Below, piece by piece: positions 1 to 12,000 of a stretch of 64,000 nucleotides of DNA (the first letter of the stretch is position 1; every line of letters begins with the position of its first letter). Under the pieces are notes generated by a model. That model ran no database searches, had not been told where the DNA came from, and saw only the letters and a list, made by a program, of their open reading frames with translations. Made by a program: the position numbers and the translations under genes. The DNA is taken from contig WWBZ02000001.1 of NCBI GenBank assembly GCA_011503125.2, positions 620,001 through 684,000 of the forward strand. The letters run 5' to 3'. The DNA comes from Botryosphaeria dothidea. Its lineage: Eukaryota > Ascomycota > Dothideomycetes > Botryosphaeriales > Botryosphaeriaceae.

Positions 1-2365
1 CGTCGCTACTGTAATTGAAGTGTTCCGCTACAGTGGACTGGCTCCGCGGGGGTTTATTAAGAAGTCTTGGTGAATATTTATGATTTCTATTCTTATCACA
101 TAAGCTACACACCAATCAGCAGACCCCTCCGTCCTGCGCTCCCGCGTGCCAGGTTTTCGACACGTCTGGGCATCGTCTGTTAAAAGCTTAATCTGCATCT
201 TCTACTCACCACGTCCACTAGACAAGCTATCAATTAAAGCTTAAGAGTAATATCGAAGACAATACACAGACTACGTTCTCGTGACTGTGTTGGGCGCCCA
301 GCACGGACAACTTCCATACTTTGGTATCCCGCCCCACCATCATCCATCCCACCACCGCACACAAACGTAGATACTGAGACGCATCATCATCCAAGCCTGC
401 TGACTCTGACAAATTCCTCATGATCACGAAAATCAATAATGCAGACGGAAAGAAGAAGCCACGCCAAAATGCGAGTTATCTGACATGTCGGAAGAATTCC
501 ACAAGAGTCAGACGACGAGCGACGACAGTGGCTGAATCATCCAGGGCGATTCGTAAAGTCAACGAAAGACGATTATCCTCCTGCGACGCCGACGGACCAC
601 CCTCACACCACCAACGAAGGAGGGTCTTATACCCTTCGACCCTCCACCTTCCAGCACAACATACGCACGTGCGCTCCTGCCGCAACCAAACCACCAGACC
701 CATGCGCTCGACCCACCATTCCATCGCGCATAACCATCAGCAGCCCTCCATATCGTCTGCCCGTCTGCCCGCCCTATCCCTCCCCGTGTATGCGCGGGCC
801 CCACGAGAACGTCCACGGCCACTTTGAAAACCACGCCTCCCCACCCCTTCAAGCCTCGTCCAGCAGAACACTTACATCCAGAGCCGCAAGAACTCCATAG
901 AACGATCCGAGCACTGAGTTTTCCTGCCCGGCGTGCGTTGACCTGGCTGGGTGTTTCGACTTCCTCGTTGCCCCCACCCTCGCCCACACAGCATCCATTT
1001 CCTTACGCCCCACCCCCCTCATCAAGCCGCGCCGAAGCGCCTGCCCAGCATCAAGCAATGCTACCCATCACCACCAATCCACAACGCTGCTTCCACAGCT
1101 GCAAGAATACTCACGGAAAGGGGCATCCAGTCCTTGTACGTTCCCGAACACCAAGTGTATCGAATCTCTGGCACGTAGAATCGACGCGTGAACCATTCCG
1201 TTATCCCGTCTCATTCGAACGAATGGCGAGGAATCTTGTCCACAAAAGAACTCACAACACTCACGAAGCACTCTCATTTATAAAAAGCAATCATAGCATT
1301 AAGCTCTCTCTACAAGAGATCAGGAGACCGTCCCATTTTTCCCATACCCATCTAGGTCAGAAACAATAGACCTCCAGTCGACCGGTGAGAAGTAGAAAAA
1401 GGAAAGTGGGGGGCATTCGGCAACCCAAGCCATCGAGAGTGAGAGGAAGAGAGAGTCATGTGTAAAGCGCCCAGATGCAAATGCAAAACCGACAGAAAGG
1501 AGTCAGCGAACCAGCCCAGATAAGCCTCACCCCCTTCGCCAAGTTAAGCAGAACCCAAGCACCGGAAGAGAGATGCGATCATCCATTTCGTGCGACACAT
1601 CCCCAGTAATAAAACGAGTGAATGCCGTTAAAGCGAAAGGACTATCCCCTACAACGGTGCCTGGCCAAGGCTACCCGGATGACCCAGTCGGAGAAACGGC
1701 GCCTCCCATTGCTCCGTTACTGCCGCATTTTCAGCGGCAGCTAAAAAGCGAAAAAGACGGAATCCCTCTCAGGTCTGCGGTGGTAACACAGAGGCACTCA
1801 TCCATACACCCCTCTCATCCAATCCAGGTCGTACCCGAGAAGCTATTACCAGCAAAGAGAGAGCGATGAAAAGCAAGAAAAGTAAACTAGCAATCATGAG
1901 CAATGCTCCGCCATTGTGCTTGTGTGCCGATGTGGAGTGAAAATCCGTGACGATTGCACCGCGCCTCGAAATGCTCCCATTTTTCGTGTCCATACCGAAA
2001 CTTTTGTTTGGTCATGACGGAAAAGGAAAAGGAGACTCGTGTGCAGCCGTGATCCTATCTACTGCAGACGCTCAAAGCAAGAAAGCAGAAAATCAATGGA
2101 GCATAGAGAACATTATAAAGGGGAAAAAAAAAAGAAATCTGTATCAATTTGAGGAAGGAAACCTCGACTCACTCAAGAGCGAGTCATAGGCCGAAGACAA
2201 CGCCTAAAGAGCATGTTCCAGCATCTTCAAACACGTTGCCCCTGGCCAACCGTGGGCTGTGTGCGTGCCACGCTGTAATCACCGCCGAGGCTCGGCAAGA
2301 TTATGACGTAGCTTGAACCAGACCTGCTCAGTCGCTTCACAAGGTTGTTAGGAAGAGGAGAAAAC
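1..2365. other. Left-edge intergenic stretch
   Basis: I see no recognisable gene in this stretch. Reading frames of up to about 180 codons exist on both strands, but they overlap one another, are rich in Pro/His/Arg/Ser, and match no family I know. The sequence has CA/CC-rich tracts and a short A run near 2126-2136. It probably holds downstream sequence of the decapping-scaffold gene that ends at 2366 and flanking sequence of a gene left of the window. Confidence 0.5.
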
Positions 2366-5300
2366 TCAAGTGGAAAGCTCCTTCAACTCCCTGGCACGAC
2401 GAGTGAGCATGGAGATCTTCCTGAGGACGGGATCGGTAGGATTGCTGTCGGCAATCTGCATGTACGCCGCCTGAAGACGAGACGACAGAACATCCATGAT
2501 CTTGGGTGCAACCTCCTTGATGTCGGGGTCCATGGGGTTGATGGAGCTGAAGACAGCCTCAAGCCACATCAGCCTCTCAGGAATGTTCGTCTCTAGCGAA
2601 GAGCTGACGGCGGCGGAGACGCTCAGAGCGACGAGAGGAGTGAGACTATGGATGTATGCAGGGTTGCATCTCACGAAAAGATTGTCGAATAACTCAGTCT
2701 GGCGGGGAGATTGAAGCCACTGTTGTTTATTAGCATTGAAGGGAGGGAGTCATTGACAGTCAACTTACCATAATAGTGCCCTCCTCATATTGGCCTTGTG
2801 ACATCAGGCGAGTGATTTCGTCTTGCTCTTGATCAATCTCGTTTTTCTGGGAGGGGACTGCGCCAGAAACAGCAGTCGAAGGTGCAGAACCCGCTGAGCC
2901 AGCGTTCTGGGCGACTTGCCTCTGGAGCTTCAAAATCTCATCCTGGAAAGTTGCCTGAGCCGCGGACATGCTGGCAACAGTCTCGCTCAAACCAGTGAGA
3001 AGGTGGGTGAGCTGATCGATCTTCGCAGAGTCACGCTGGCGCTGCGCATCAGCTTGGCGAACCTGTTCGGCCATGCGGCGCTCCATTTCTCCGGTGACCT
3101 GCTGCACGGCATTGACAGTAACGTTCTGGACGGAGGAGCCGACGGCGTTGCGGATTGCATGCGTCAGCTGCTGATCAATGTGAGCAGTAGTCTTGCTAGC
3201 CACCAAGTCAGAGATATGGCGCATCGTCTCAGGATCTTTGAAGGCGATGTTGACAGCGTGAGGGAGGCCCTGCTTGATCTCACGAGGGACCGTGTTTTGC
3301 ACAGCGGCGCCAAGGATTTCAGTAAGACGGCGCTCGACCGTACCGGCAACGAGATCGCTCAGTGAAGGCAGGATGATCTTCTGAAGGTTTTGAGTGACGA
3401 TACGCGAAATGCTCTTCTCGACATTCTCGGTCAGGGTGCTGGATACCAAGCGAAGGACAGCATCCATCTTGGCGGCACCGGCAGCTTCCTGAACGCGCTT
3501 CTCATCATCAAGACGACGGTAGAGGGACTCAAGCTCCTTCGTAAACGTCTTGTTGAATTCGGAGGACACGTTGGTCTCAAGCGCCTTCAAGGACTCAGAA
3601 TCGATGCTGGCACCGGTAGATGGCGCAGCACCTGAGGGCTGAACCTGGCGAAGAAGGCGGGATGCCCATTCCGGAACCTCGGTTTCAGGAAGCTTCTTGC
3701 CCTCAAGAGCCTTGACCGGCTCCGGCGGAGGAGTCTTCGCGCGCTGGGCGACGTTGGCGTATGAGACCGTGGTAGGAGCAGTGGATGAAGCTTTGCCCAC
3801 GTTGGAGACCTGAGAAGCAGTGTCTGTAGCTGCGGAGGCGCCCTTCTTCTTCTTTTTCTTGTCGGTTTTCTCGTTACCATTGATAATGGCAGCCCTAGCG
3901 GCATCTTGCTGGTTCTCTACCCTTTCGAGCGTTGAAGCAATGATGGAAGCAGTCTCAGGCGCTTGAGAAGTAGCACGGGACCTGCTGCTAGCCAGCTCCT
4001 TCTTTGCGACCTCTCTTGGCGTGGCACGCGAGCGGCTGCTCTGCGTGCTCTGCTGCGCCTCGCCGTTTGCGGAGGATTCCGTGGTGCTGGTACCCTCGGT
4101 CAAGGCCAACAGGCGAATGGGGTTGATGCTGATGTTGCCGTTGGACTCGGCATCCACAGGGTGAAGCACTTTGCTTTCCTTGCTCCAACCCAGGTCCTCT
4201 TTCCTGATACCGAGGCAGGTGACGCCCTTGGAGTGCATGACATAAAGCTCGAAGAGAGGAGATTCATCAGGACCGTAACTCTCTGGAGAAGCAGCAGGCT
4301 CCTGCAGCATCTCCAAGCTGCGCAGCTGACCCTTCGAGGCGAACGAGTATTCACGGATACCGCTCATGATGGCAGTGGATTCGGGCCGGGGGAGTTCGGA
4401 ATCCTTATCTGCCAAACGGCTGAAGAACTTGGCCTGAGACATGGCGGGCAAGTTGTACCTGGGGGCAGAAAGGTGGATAAAGTAGATGGAGTTCCTGGTA
4501 GGGTGTCCAACAGCCAAGATGCCAGTCCTGGGGTGGTATGCGACACTACAAATAGCGTCGGACTCGTTTTCGTGTGGGAAGTTGATTTCCTGAACAGGCT
4601 TCTGAAGTCCAAGATCCCACAGCTGAAGAGTGTGGTTCTGCTTAAGGCCGACAATGAGATACCTCAAAGCAATACCCTTCGCGCAAGGACGCTCCTTGTC
4701 CAAGAAGAGGACGGAGGTAGGCCAAGACTTGTCACCAGCAGCAACAGTGTTGAGCTGCATGATGGGATTACGAACCTCCTTCGCCGGAATGCGTCCAGTG
4801 TGCAGACCGGCGCCGTCAGCAATCAATTCGCGGATATCCCAGAACCTCAGCCTTCCAGCCTTGTCCAAGGAAGCGATGACGGTGTCGTCCTCGCTGAAAG
4901 CGAAGTCCTTACCAGCCTTGCCAGTGATGATCCTCAGGCAACGGTGGTGCAGATACTTCTCGCTGTCGCAAACGCGAGTCTTCTGGTCGGTGTACTCAGG
5001 CTGGCGAGCGACGTGAGGCCAAACGAGGTAGATGGACTTGCCACGACCGATACCGAAGAACTCAGGGTGGCGAGAGCTCTTCTTAGCACGCGTCTTGAGC
5101 TGACCACCGGAAGTGTTGTCATCCTGAGCAGGAACGGGAGGGAAGATGAAGCCTGAATCCTCAAGGTTCTCCTCACCATAAGTGTCGCTATGACCAGCAA
5201 CAGTCGTCCAAAAGACAGAGCCATCTACACCAGTGGCGAGAATAGTCTCCGGATCGTGGGAAGAGGAGAGAGGTGGACCAGTGCAAAGCTGCAGATTGAA

Positions 5301-6845
5301 GATGCGCTCCTTGGTGGTGTTGAAGACCTGCTTGTACTTGCCCGTGTCCTGACGAATGAGGCGGAAACCGCCATGCTTAGACAAAGCATAGGCAATATAG
5401 GTCTTCGAGACCGTGACCAAGTTGCGGTCAATCTGATCGAAATCCTTCTTCAGGCGCGCGATATCCATGATGTTATCCTGGCGGATGGGAGTCGGCGGCT
5501 CCTTGAGCGTCTTGAGCTCGATGGAGACGAAGGGCCTCATTGGGAAGTTGAAGACATTGACAGCATTGTCGTCCTTTCCAGGGCTGTCCTCAGCGCTCTC
5601 CCAGCTGTCAGCAACCTTCTCTTGAGCAACGTCTTCAACGACGTCCTCAATCGCCTTGGCCAAGTCCTTAGGCATGCTGGCTTCGAACTCGCGACGCGTT
5701 TCCTTGTCCTCGAGTTGCTCCTTAGCATCCTGAGCGACATCATGAACGGCCTTTTCCAGGTCCTTCTGGTCGAAAGCCTCCTCGGACACCTCGTTGCCGT
5801 TGGCATCCTTGTTTTCCTTGTCGACAGTAGCAAGAGCTTCCTCTACCTGCTTATCAACAGTCTGGCCGAGCTCAGCAACAGCCTCGGCTACAGTCTCAGG
5901 CTCACGAGCAGGGCTGCCAGAACCAGCACCCGAGAGCTTGCGTGTCTTTGTAGCCGGACCAGCGTTGGGCGAGCCATCGCGGCCATGCTTGAGGATCTCC
6001 ACCTTCGGAGTGTTCGCACCGGAGCGGCCTTCGGGCTTGGGCGTGCGGTTGCGTGGCGACGACGCAGACAGCTGCTCGAAAGGATTGACGTAGGTGAACA
6101 ACGGGTTCTTGGGAGCGTTGGAGGACTCAGCTGAAGGGGGCTGAGAGCCGCTGCCGAATGCGTGCATGGGAGGCAGAGATTGCCTTTCAGCTGGAGGGCT
6201 GCGCGTCTCGAGCTTCGCGTCGGCAAGATCTTGAGCGAGGTCGTCAACCCCGGCGTCCGCAACATCTCTTTCAATGTTCTGCGGGGGCTGGGTGGGCGCA
6301 TCGCTTTGCGGAGGCTTCGTGTGGAGCAGCCTAAGCAGCAAGTCCTGAGGATTCTGGGCGGACGAAGCTTCCGGGCGGTAGTCGGGCCTCTGGGGCGCGG
6401 GCTGGGCAACGGCAGCAGGCGACTGAGGCTTCCGCATGAAAGAGGCCACCAAGTCAGAGGCAGAGATGCCACGGCTGTGGGTGGGCTGCTGGGGGTGGCT
6501 CTCCTGCTGGAATGTGTTGTTCGACGGGCGACGCTCGGCCCCCGTGTCGTGGGCTTGAGGCGACGCGGCGCTGGGCTGGTTAAATTTCAGCAGGTTCAGC
6601 AGACTGGCGGTGCGATCGGAGCTCGAAGCATCGGGCTGCGGAGTGCCCATGGCCGAGGTGTTCGGGCTCACGATGGCAGAAGGGTGGTGAGGCTGCGGGC
6701 CCTGGGGTTGCGGTGAGAAGACGGGCGACGAAACGGTCGGGTGGTGGTAAGTGTTTGCGTGGGCGCTGGACGTGGAAGCGCCGGGCGAGCTTGCAGGGTT
6801 CGAAGGGCTTTTCAGCCGCGCGAAGAGCTCCTGCAGGTCCGCCAT
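2366..6845 (-). CDS. EDC4/Ge-1-like mRNA decapping scaffold (Pdc1-like)
   Basis: Two exons, 6845-2769 and 2719-2366, give about 1476 residues. The intron has a GTAAGT donor, a CTAAT branch site and a CAG acceptor, and the join is in phase. I chose the ATG at 6845 because the frame upstream of it lacks an ATG and is low in coding character. The N-terminal 330 residues are Pro/Ser/Gln-rich and disordered, with four short leucine-rich helices (residues 3-13, 81-90, 131-140, 168-177). An acidic Glu/Ala-rich segment follows (about 340-480), then a WD40-like propeller (about 490-900), a Lys-rich linker, and a long C-terminal helical region. This order is that of EDC4/Ge-1 and S. pombe Pdc1, P-body scaffolds that join Dcp2 and Edc3 in cytoplasmic decapping. 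Family assignment rests on architecture and C-terminal similarity; residue-level function is inference. Confidence 0.85.
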
Positions 6846-7419
6846 GGCGAGAGGCCCGCAGCTGTGCGGCAGAGAGGAGAATTGACGACAAAGAGGGTGG
6901 TGTGCGAGTCGGAGTCGGTGGCGGACGAGCTGCAGCAGACGATGATGATGGAAATGCGTGCACGGACCCCGTGGGAGATTTACCCGAAGCACAGCGAATT
7001 GAGGCCAAGCGCCCAATTGACCGCGGCACGCGCCGACGCTGAGCTGTCCGCCGGCGCTTTGCCCCCAATGCTTGCCCGAGCAGCCTACGCTTGCCGGAGC
7101 ATGTCTTGCATGTGGGCGTACCAGCTTGCCTTCTTCGCAGAGCAGGGCGCTGCTTGCTGAGAGCCCGGCAGGCCCATTCGACCATCTTCGTCGCGCTGCC
7201 AGCGACGTAGCTCATCGCCCAAACAGGAAGCTATCGGCGCTATCTCTCATGCACTCTGCCTGGCTTTGTCCATCCAATCTCGTCTCCCACACTTTGCACT
7301 GGATCTACAGGCAAGACAAATTCACCAATTACCATTCGACGCCTGCCGCCCGCTTTCCGGTTGGTTCGTTGCTATGCTATCTAGTAATCACTATACCGCG
7401 CGTCCTTGCTCTGGGAGCA
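6846..7419. other. Intergenic region upstream of the decapping scaffold
   Basis: This 574-base gap holds the promoter and 5' leader of the decapping-scaffold gene and the 3' flank of the WD40 gene; both are on the minus strand. The part next to 6845 is GC-rich. I see no gene and no clear conserved element. Confidence 0.5.
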
Positions 7420-9078
7420 TTACGCAAACTGTACCACCTTCGAATTGATGCTTCCCAGCAGCTTTGTTCTTCCCCTATCTGCCCCAATGACTTCTTCGAC
7501 AAACCTGAGACATGACACTCTGCTCCGCGACTTTGGATCGTACCCTGAGCTGTACAAGCCGGGCGCCCGAAGCCGTCTTATTTTAGATCCGTCTTTCAGC
7601 GAATAAAGCTGCACGTATCCGTTCTCTTGTGCTGCGGCGACAAGACCGGACAGTTGATGAACATCAAATCCAGATGCTTCCGTGTACGCGTTCTCATAGT
7701 CTCGGAATCTGAACACTGGCCTTTTGCACGTCAGTTTCAGTATCAGACCCTCGCAGACAGTTACTCACTTGGTACCGCTGTAGTTGTGGATCATGCGCAG
7801 ATCGTAAAGACACATTGTGTTCTTCAATCCTGCAGCAACCAGCTGGGACTCATGCTCTCCACGCTTGATAGCTATCACCGAGGATAAATGTTGCAAGCGT
7901 GTCTTGTGACCTTTGCTTCTGCTGTCGTAAAGCTCAATATCGCCTGATCGAAAACCAGTCGAAAGTGAGTGAGGGCCCAGCCATTCCAGAGCCAGAGCTG
8001 CGTCCGGCCTCTTTTTCGCGCCCTTGTCGAAGGCTGTTGTGCCACCCCATCCTGCCGAGCCTTCTTCCAAGCGGATCACTGTAGAATTGTACATCAGTAA
8101 GAGATCAGACCCTACCATTGCCCACGAAGTCCCGAAATTCATTTTGCTGGTGTACAGCCGAGAGGAGTCTTGAAATACAAGCGCGAAACTCGTGTGGAAG
8201 CTGCAATTCACTTACCGGAACCCAGTGTGCCTACAGCAACGATCTCTGGACCTGATGAGAATGGATTGGGTGCGCTTGCGAAGATTGTAGTATGAGCGTT
8301 AGGTCTTAGGCTGACAGTGGAATCCATATAGACTCGATCCAGGACCGATTCTGGGGACCGTAGGGAAGAAATTTGGATCTCAGCCGGAGTACTTGAACCA
8401 CGTGTGGTAACGACAACTCTACGCTGCGGTGTGATGTGTACAGAGCTGACCGTAGAGCTCAGGACTTGAAAGTCCCTCTGGTGCCATTTAGGCACGACTC
8501 TTCTGCTGGTCAAATTCGGGTCGACGAAAGTACTCAGTAGCATGTGGTGCCTGTCCTCAACGCCGGTAATGAGGGTCCTATTCTCGGCATCGTAGTCGAA
8601 ACAACGAACAGCCAGCTCACGAGATGTTTCGGCCGCCCATTGGATCCTTGGGTCAACGAAGGTGCTGGCCTCAAACCCACCGGCCAACGCTTTTGCGTGA
8701 GCGCTCCTATCAGCTTTGAGGCCATGGACTTCCAGTTTCAGGCTCCATGCGCCAGGGTGTGGCAAGACAACAGACCGCTTGACCGTCTGCTTGCGGATGC
8801 GATCATCGTGCTCCTCCTGGCGCTTGCGTTTCTTCCCGGAGTGGTTAGCCTAGCATCTTACAGTGGAGAACGAGAATTCCTACGTTCGTCTCGGCTTGCT
8901 CGCGTTTTATAGCGTCGGTCGAATATTTGACACCCACGGGAAGCCTGTGGCTCTGTTCGATCTTGAAGTACCTCTTCCTTTCACGATCTGAATCCTGTTT
9001 AAATTAAAACCGAATGAGGAGACGGGAGTGCGGGCAGATCTTACCGTAGTAGTATCCAGGTAAATCTGGAGGATCCAT
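7420..9078 (-). CDS. WD40-repeat protein, DCAF4-like
   Basis: Five exons (9078-9045, 8987-8884, 8831-8216, 8168-7769, 7720-7420) join in phase into 484 residues. The four introns are 47-57 nt with standard GT-AG ends. The very short first exon encodes the start of a PGYYYD motif that the splice completes, followed by RERKRYFKIE. This PG(F/Y)YYD...RYF signature is typical of the DCAF4/WDR21 family. Several weak WD40 blades follow, among them a segment ending in IELYDSRS and one ending in MCLYDLRM. In animals DCAF4 is a substrate receptor for CUL4-DDB1 ubiquitin ligases; that role in this fungus is inference. The gene is divergent from the SelO gene, with 657 bases between the two starts. Confidence 0.8.
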
Positions 9079-9735
9079 GATAGGTCGTCTGGAGTTGCAA
9101 GATGAAAATATGGAGTGTGTTTTGGGTTCTGTGTGTTGAGGACAACGCGTCTAACTGACAAGCGGGTTAACGTGCGTCGAAGGCCATCTCCTGCGCACGC
9201 ACAGCGAGATGGACGACGTTGGAGTGAAAAAGGTCCGGTCTCGGTGATGGCGCGGATCAAAGCCTATCGCGCCCGCCGTTCTGCCACCGCCTTCGCCATG
9301 ACGACATCACGGAAGGTGCGGAAATCGTTGCCGCTTGAACAATCGCTGCTACTTCCTGAGTTCTAAAGAGCAAGAAGAATGATTTCGAGTGGGAATTATA
9401 GGCCGATGACTGGAGCAAATTATCCAAATCAGTAAACGGTGCAAATTGACCCCAGATCTGCAGCTGCGCTGATAAATTATCCTCAGCAACGGCGGGCCGA
9501 CGATATCCTTTCCCCGCGCTGGTTCGACAGGGATTTGCGACCGCGGCTTCGACCCTTTTCGCCGCCCAGAACGTGGGGATGACGCAGCAAGATCGCAAAA
9601 CATCAAATAATGGCAAATCTGTGTTTCCATTCTGACAACCTCATCCTAATCCATCCGCCATAGTCCCGCCTCTCCTCACCCGTCCCTTTCGCCTCCACTA
9701 AGTTTTCTCTAACCACCGCCTGCCCTCTACCGTAT
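9079..9735. promoter_or_regulatory. Divergent promoter region, DCAF4-like / SelO
   Basis: This 657-base gap separates the starts of the minus-strand WD40 gene and the plus-strand SelO gene, so it should carry both promoters. The side next to SelO is pyrimidine-rich (CCTCC/CTCTC tracts at about 9645-9735), as is common upstream of ascomycete start codons. I see no convincing TATA box. Confidence 0.45.
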
Positions 9736-11720
9736 ATGCTCTCCGCCGCTCTCCGCGTCCGCCCACAAGCAGCACGCTCACGACTCTCACAAATGGCCTC
9801 ACATATCAGCAACGGCGCAAACGGCGCCTCGAAGACCGCCCAGAAATTTAACACCCTCCGCGAGCTCCCAAAATCCAATGTCTTCACCTCAAACCTCCCC
9901 TCCGACCCTGCCTTCGAGACGCCCAAAGACTCGCACAACGCGCCACGCGAAACCCTCGGCCCACGCATGGTCAAAGGCGCGCTATACACCTATGTGCGAC
10001 CCGAGCCCACACTCTCTCCCGAACTCCTCGCCGTCAGCGACGCTGCTCTACAGGACCTCGCCCTCTCGCCGGACGCCACCAAAGACAAGGAGTTCGTACA
10101 CGCACTAGCAGGCAACGAGATCATAACCTGGGACGAAAACACAGGCGAAGGCATCTACCCCTGGGCGCAATGCTACGGCGGCTTCCAATTCGGGCAATGG
10201 GCGGGGCAGCTGGGCGACGGGCGCGCCATCTCGCTCTTCGAGACGACGAACCCCAGCACGGGCGAGCGGTACGAGCTCCAGCTCAAGGGCGCAGGCAAGA
10301 CGCCCTACTCGCGCTTCGCCGACGGCAAGGCGGTGCTGCGGTCGAGCATCCGCGAGTTCGTCGTCTCGGAGTACCTCAACGCCCTCGACATCCCGACCAC
10401 CCGCGCGCTCTCCCTCGTGCTCTGCCCGCGCTCGCAGGTCCTCCGCGAGCGCATGGAGCCCGGCGCCATCGTCGCGCGCTTCGCCCAGAGCTGGATTCGC
10501 CTGGGCACGTTTGACCTGCTGCGCGCGCGGGGCGAGCGCACACTCCTCCGCGAGCTCGCCACCTACGTCGCCGAGCACATCTACGGCGGGTGGGACGAGC
10601 TCCCAGGCAGACTCCCCGACCCGTCGACCGACCGCGTCAACGTGGCGCGTGGCGTCCCCAAAGACGCCATCGAAGGCGAAGGCGAGGCCGCTGAAAACCG
10701 CTTCGTGCGGCTGTACCGCGAGATCGCGCGGCGCAACGCGACGACCGTCGCCGCGTGGCAGGCGTACGGCTTCATGAACGGGGTGCTCAACACGGACAAC
10801 ACGTCTGTCCTCGGGCTGTCGATGGACTACGGGCCGTTCGCCTTCATGGACAACTTCGACCCGAGCTACACGCCCAACCACGACGACCACATGCTACGCT
10901 ACAGCTACCGCAACCAGCCGACCATCATCTGGTGGAACCTGGTGCGCCTGGGCGAAGACCTGGGCGAGCTGCTCGGCGCGGGCGGGCGCGTCGAGGACGA
11001 GGAGTTCGTCAACAAGGGCGTCCGCGAGAACTGGGCCGATGAGCTGGTCAAGCGTGCTGAGAATATCATCGACCAGACGGGTGAGGAGTACAAGGCGGTG
11101 TTCATCACCGAGTATAAGCGCCTCATGACGGCGCGCTTGGGCTTGAAGACGCAGAAGGACTCGGATTTCGATGCCCTCTTCTCTGAGTGGCTTGACCTCA
11201 TGGAGGCCCACGAGCTCGACTTCAACCAGGCTTTCCGCCGCTTGAGCGCGTTTAGGACTGCGGAGCTGGACACTGGTGAGCAGCGAGAGAAGATTGCTGA
11301 GCGCTTCTTCCACGAAGATGGCGTTGCCGGCGGCGAGGACGCGGCGAGGCAGCGTATTGGTAAGTGGTTGGAGAGCTGGCAGCAGAGGGTCATTGAGGAT
11401 TGGGGCGAGGGTAAGGATGATGAGCGTATCGCGGCTATGAAGACTGTGAATCCGAAGGTTAGTCATCACACATATATGCACACTGATATATGCCAAAGCA
11501 CATGCTAACTTATATACAGTTTGTGCCCAAGGGTTGGGTTCTTGACGAGCTGATTGAGCGCGTCGAGCGGAAGAAGGAGAGGGACGTCTTGAAGACAGTG
11601 ATGAATATGACGCTGAACCCCTTTGAGGAGAAATGGGGATTGGATGAGAAGGATGAGGAACGTTTCTGTGCTGATCCGCCCAAGTACAACAGGGCGATGC
11701 AGTGTAGCTGTAGCTCGTAG
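9736..11720 (+). CDS. SelO-family protein adenylyltransferase (Fmp40-like), mitochondrial
   Basis: Two exons, 9736-11457 and 11520-11720, give 640 residues. The 62-nt intron has a GTTAGT donor, a GCTAAC branch and an ACAG acceptor. The start lies in an Arg/Ala-rich, acid-free N-terminus that looks like a mitochondrial presequence. Family motifs are clear: YGGFQFGQWAGQLGDGRA, LKGAGKTPYSRFADGKAVLR, SIREF, and LNTDN followed by DYGPFAFMDNFDP. These form the inverted-nucleotide pseudokinase fold that AMPylates protein Ser/Thr/Tyr. The protein ends in Cys-Ser-Cys-Ser-Ser, the cysteine form of the C-terminal redox tail that carries selenocysteine in animal SelO. In yeast the homologue, Fmp40, acts in mitochondrial redox homeostasis. 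Identification is firm; targeting and substrates here are inferred. Confidence 0.93.
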
Positions 11721-12000
11721 ACGGAGACATAAAACTGGCCAGGCAGAGCTGTGAAAAAGAGGCAGGCTACTTGACATATTTTGGGTTGTTGGAAGGATAC
11801 CCGGTGGAATTGAGTCTTGTGAAATCTCTGACATTTTTAATGCATCTTATTTCGTAGGGCTTCCATATGTATATATCTTGTGAAGTGTCTTCCATATTGA
11901 CAGACAAGCCCATATACATGTCTTTCCCAGTCTAGGGCCTGTTTGTATTTCTTGACTTGGTGAAACCATTCTGGAATTATCCAGAAAGCCCTAGTGGATC
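11721..12000. other. Convergent 3' intergenic region
   Basis: This short gap lies between the stop codons of the convergent SelO (+) and Tad3 (-) genes. It is AT-richer than the genes and presumably holds both 3' UTRs and poly(A) signals. Nothing else is visible. Confidence 0.5.

Noticed and set aside
3963..5156. 397-codon plus-strand frame antisense to the decapping-scaffold gene
   Set aside because: No family similarity; it lies fully inside the conserved minus-strand WD40 region and reads as its mirror.
10105..10890. 261-codon minus-strand frame inside the SelO gene
   Set aside because: Val/Arg/Glu-rich antisense shadow of a high-GC conserved gene.
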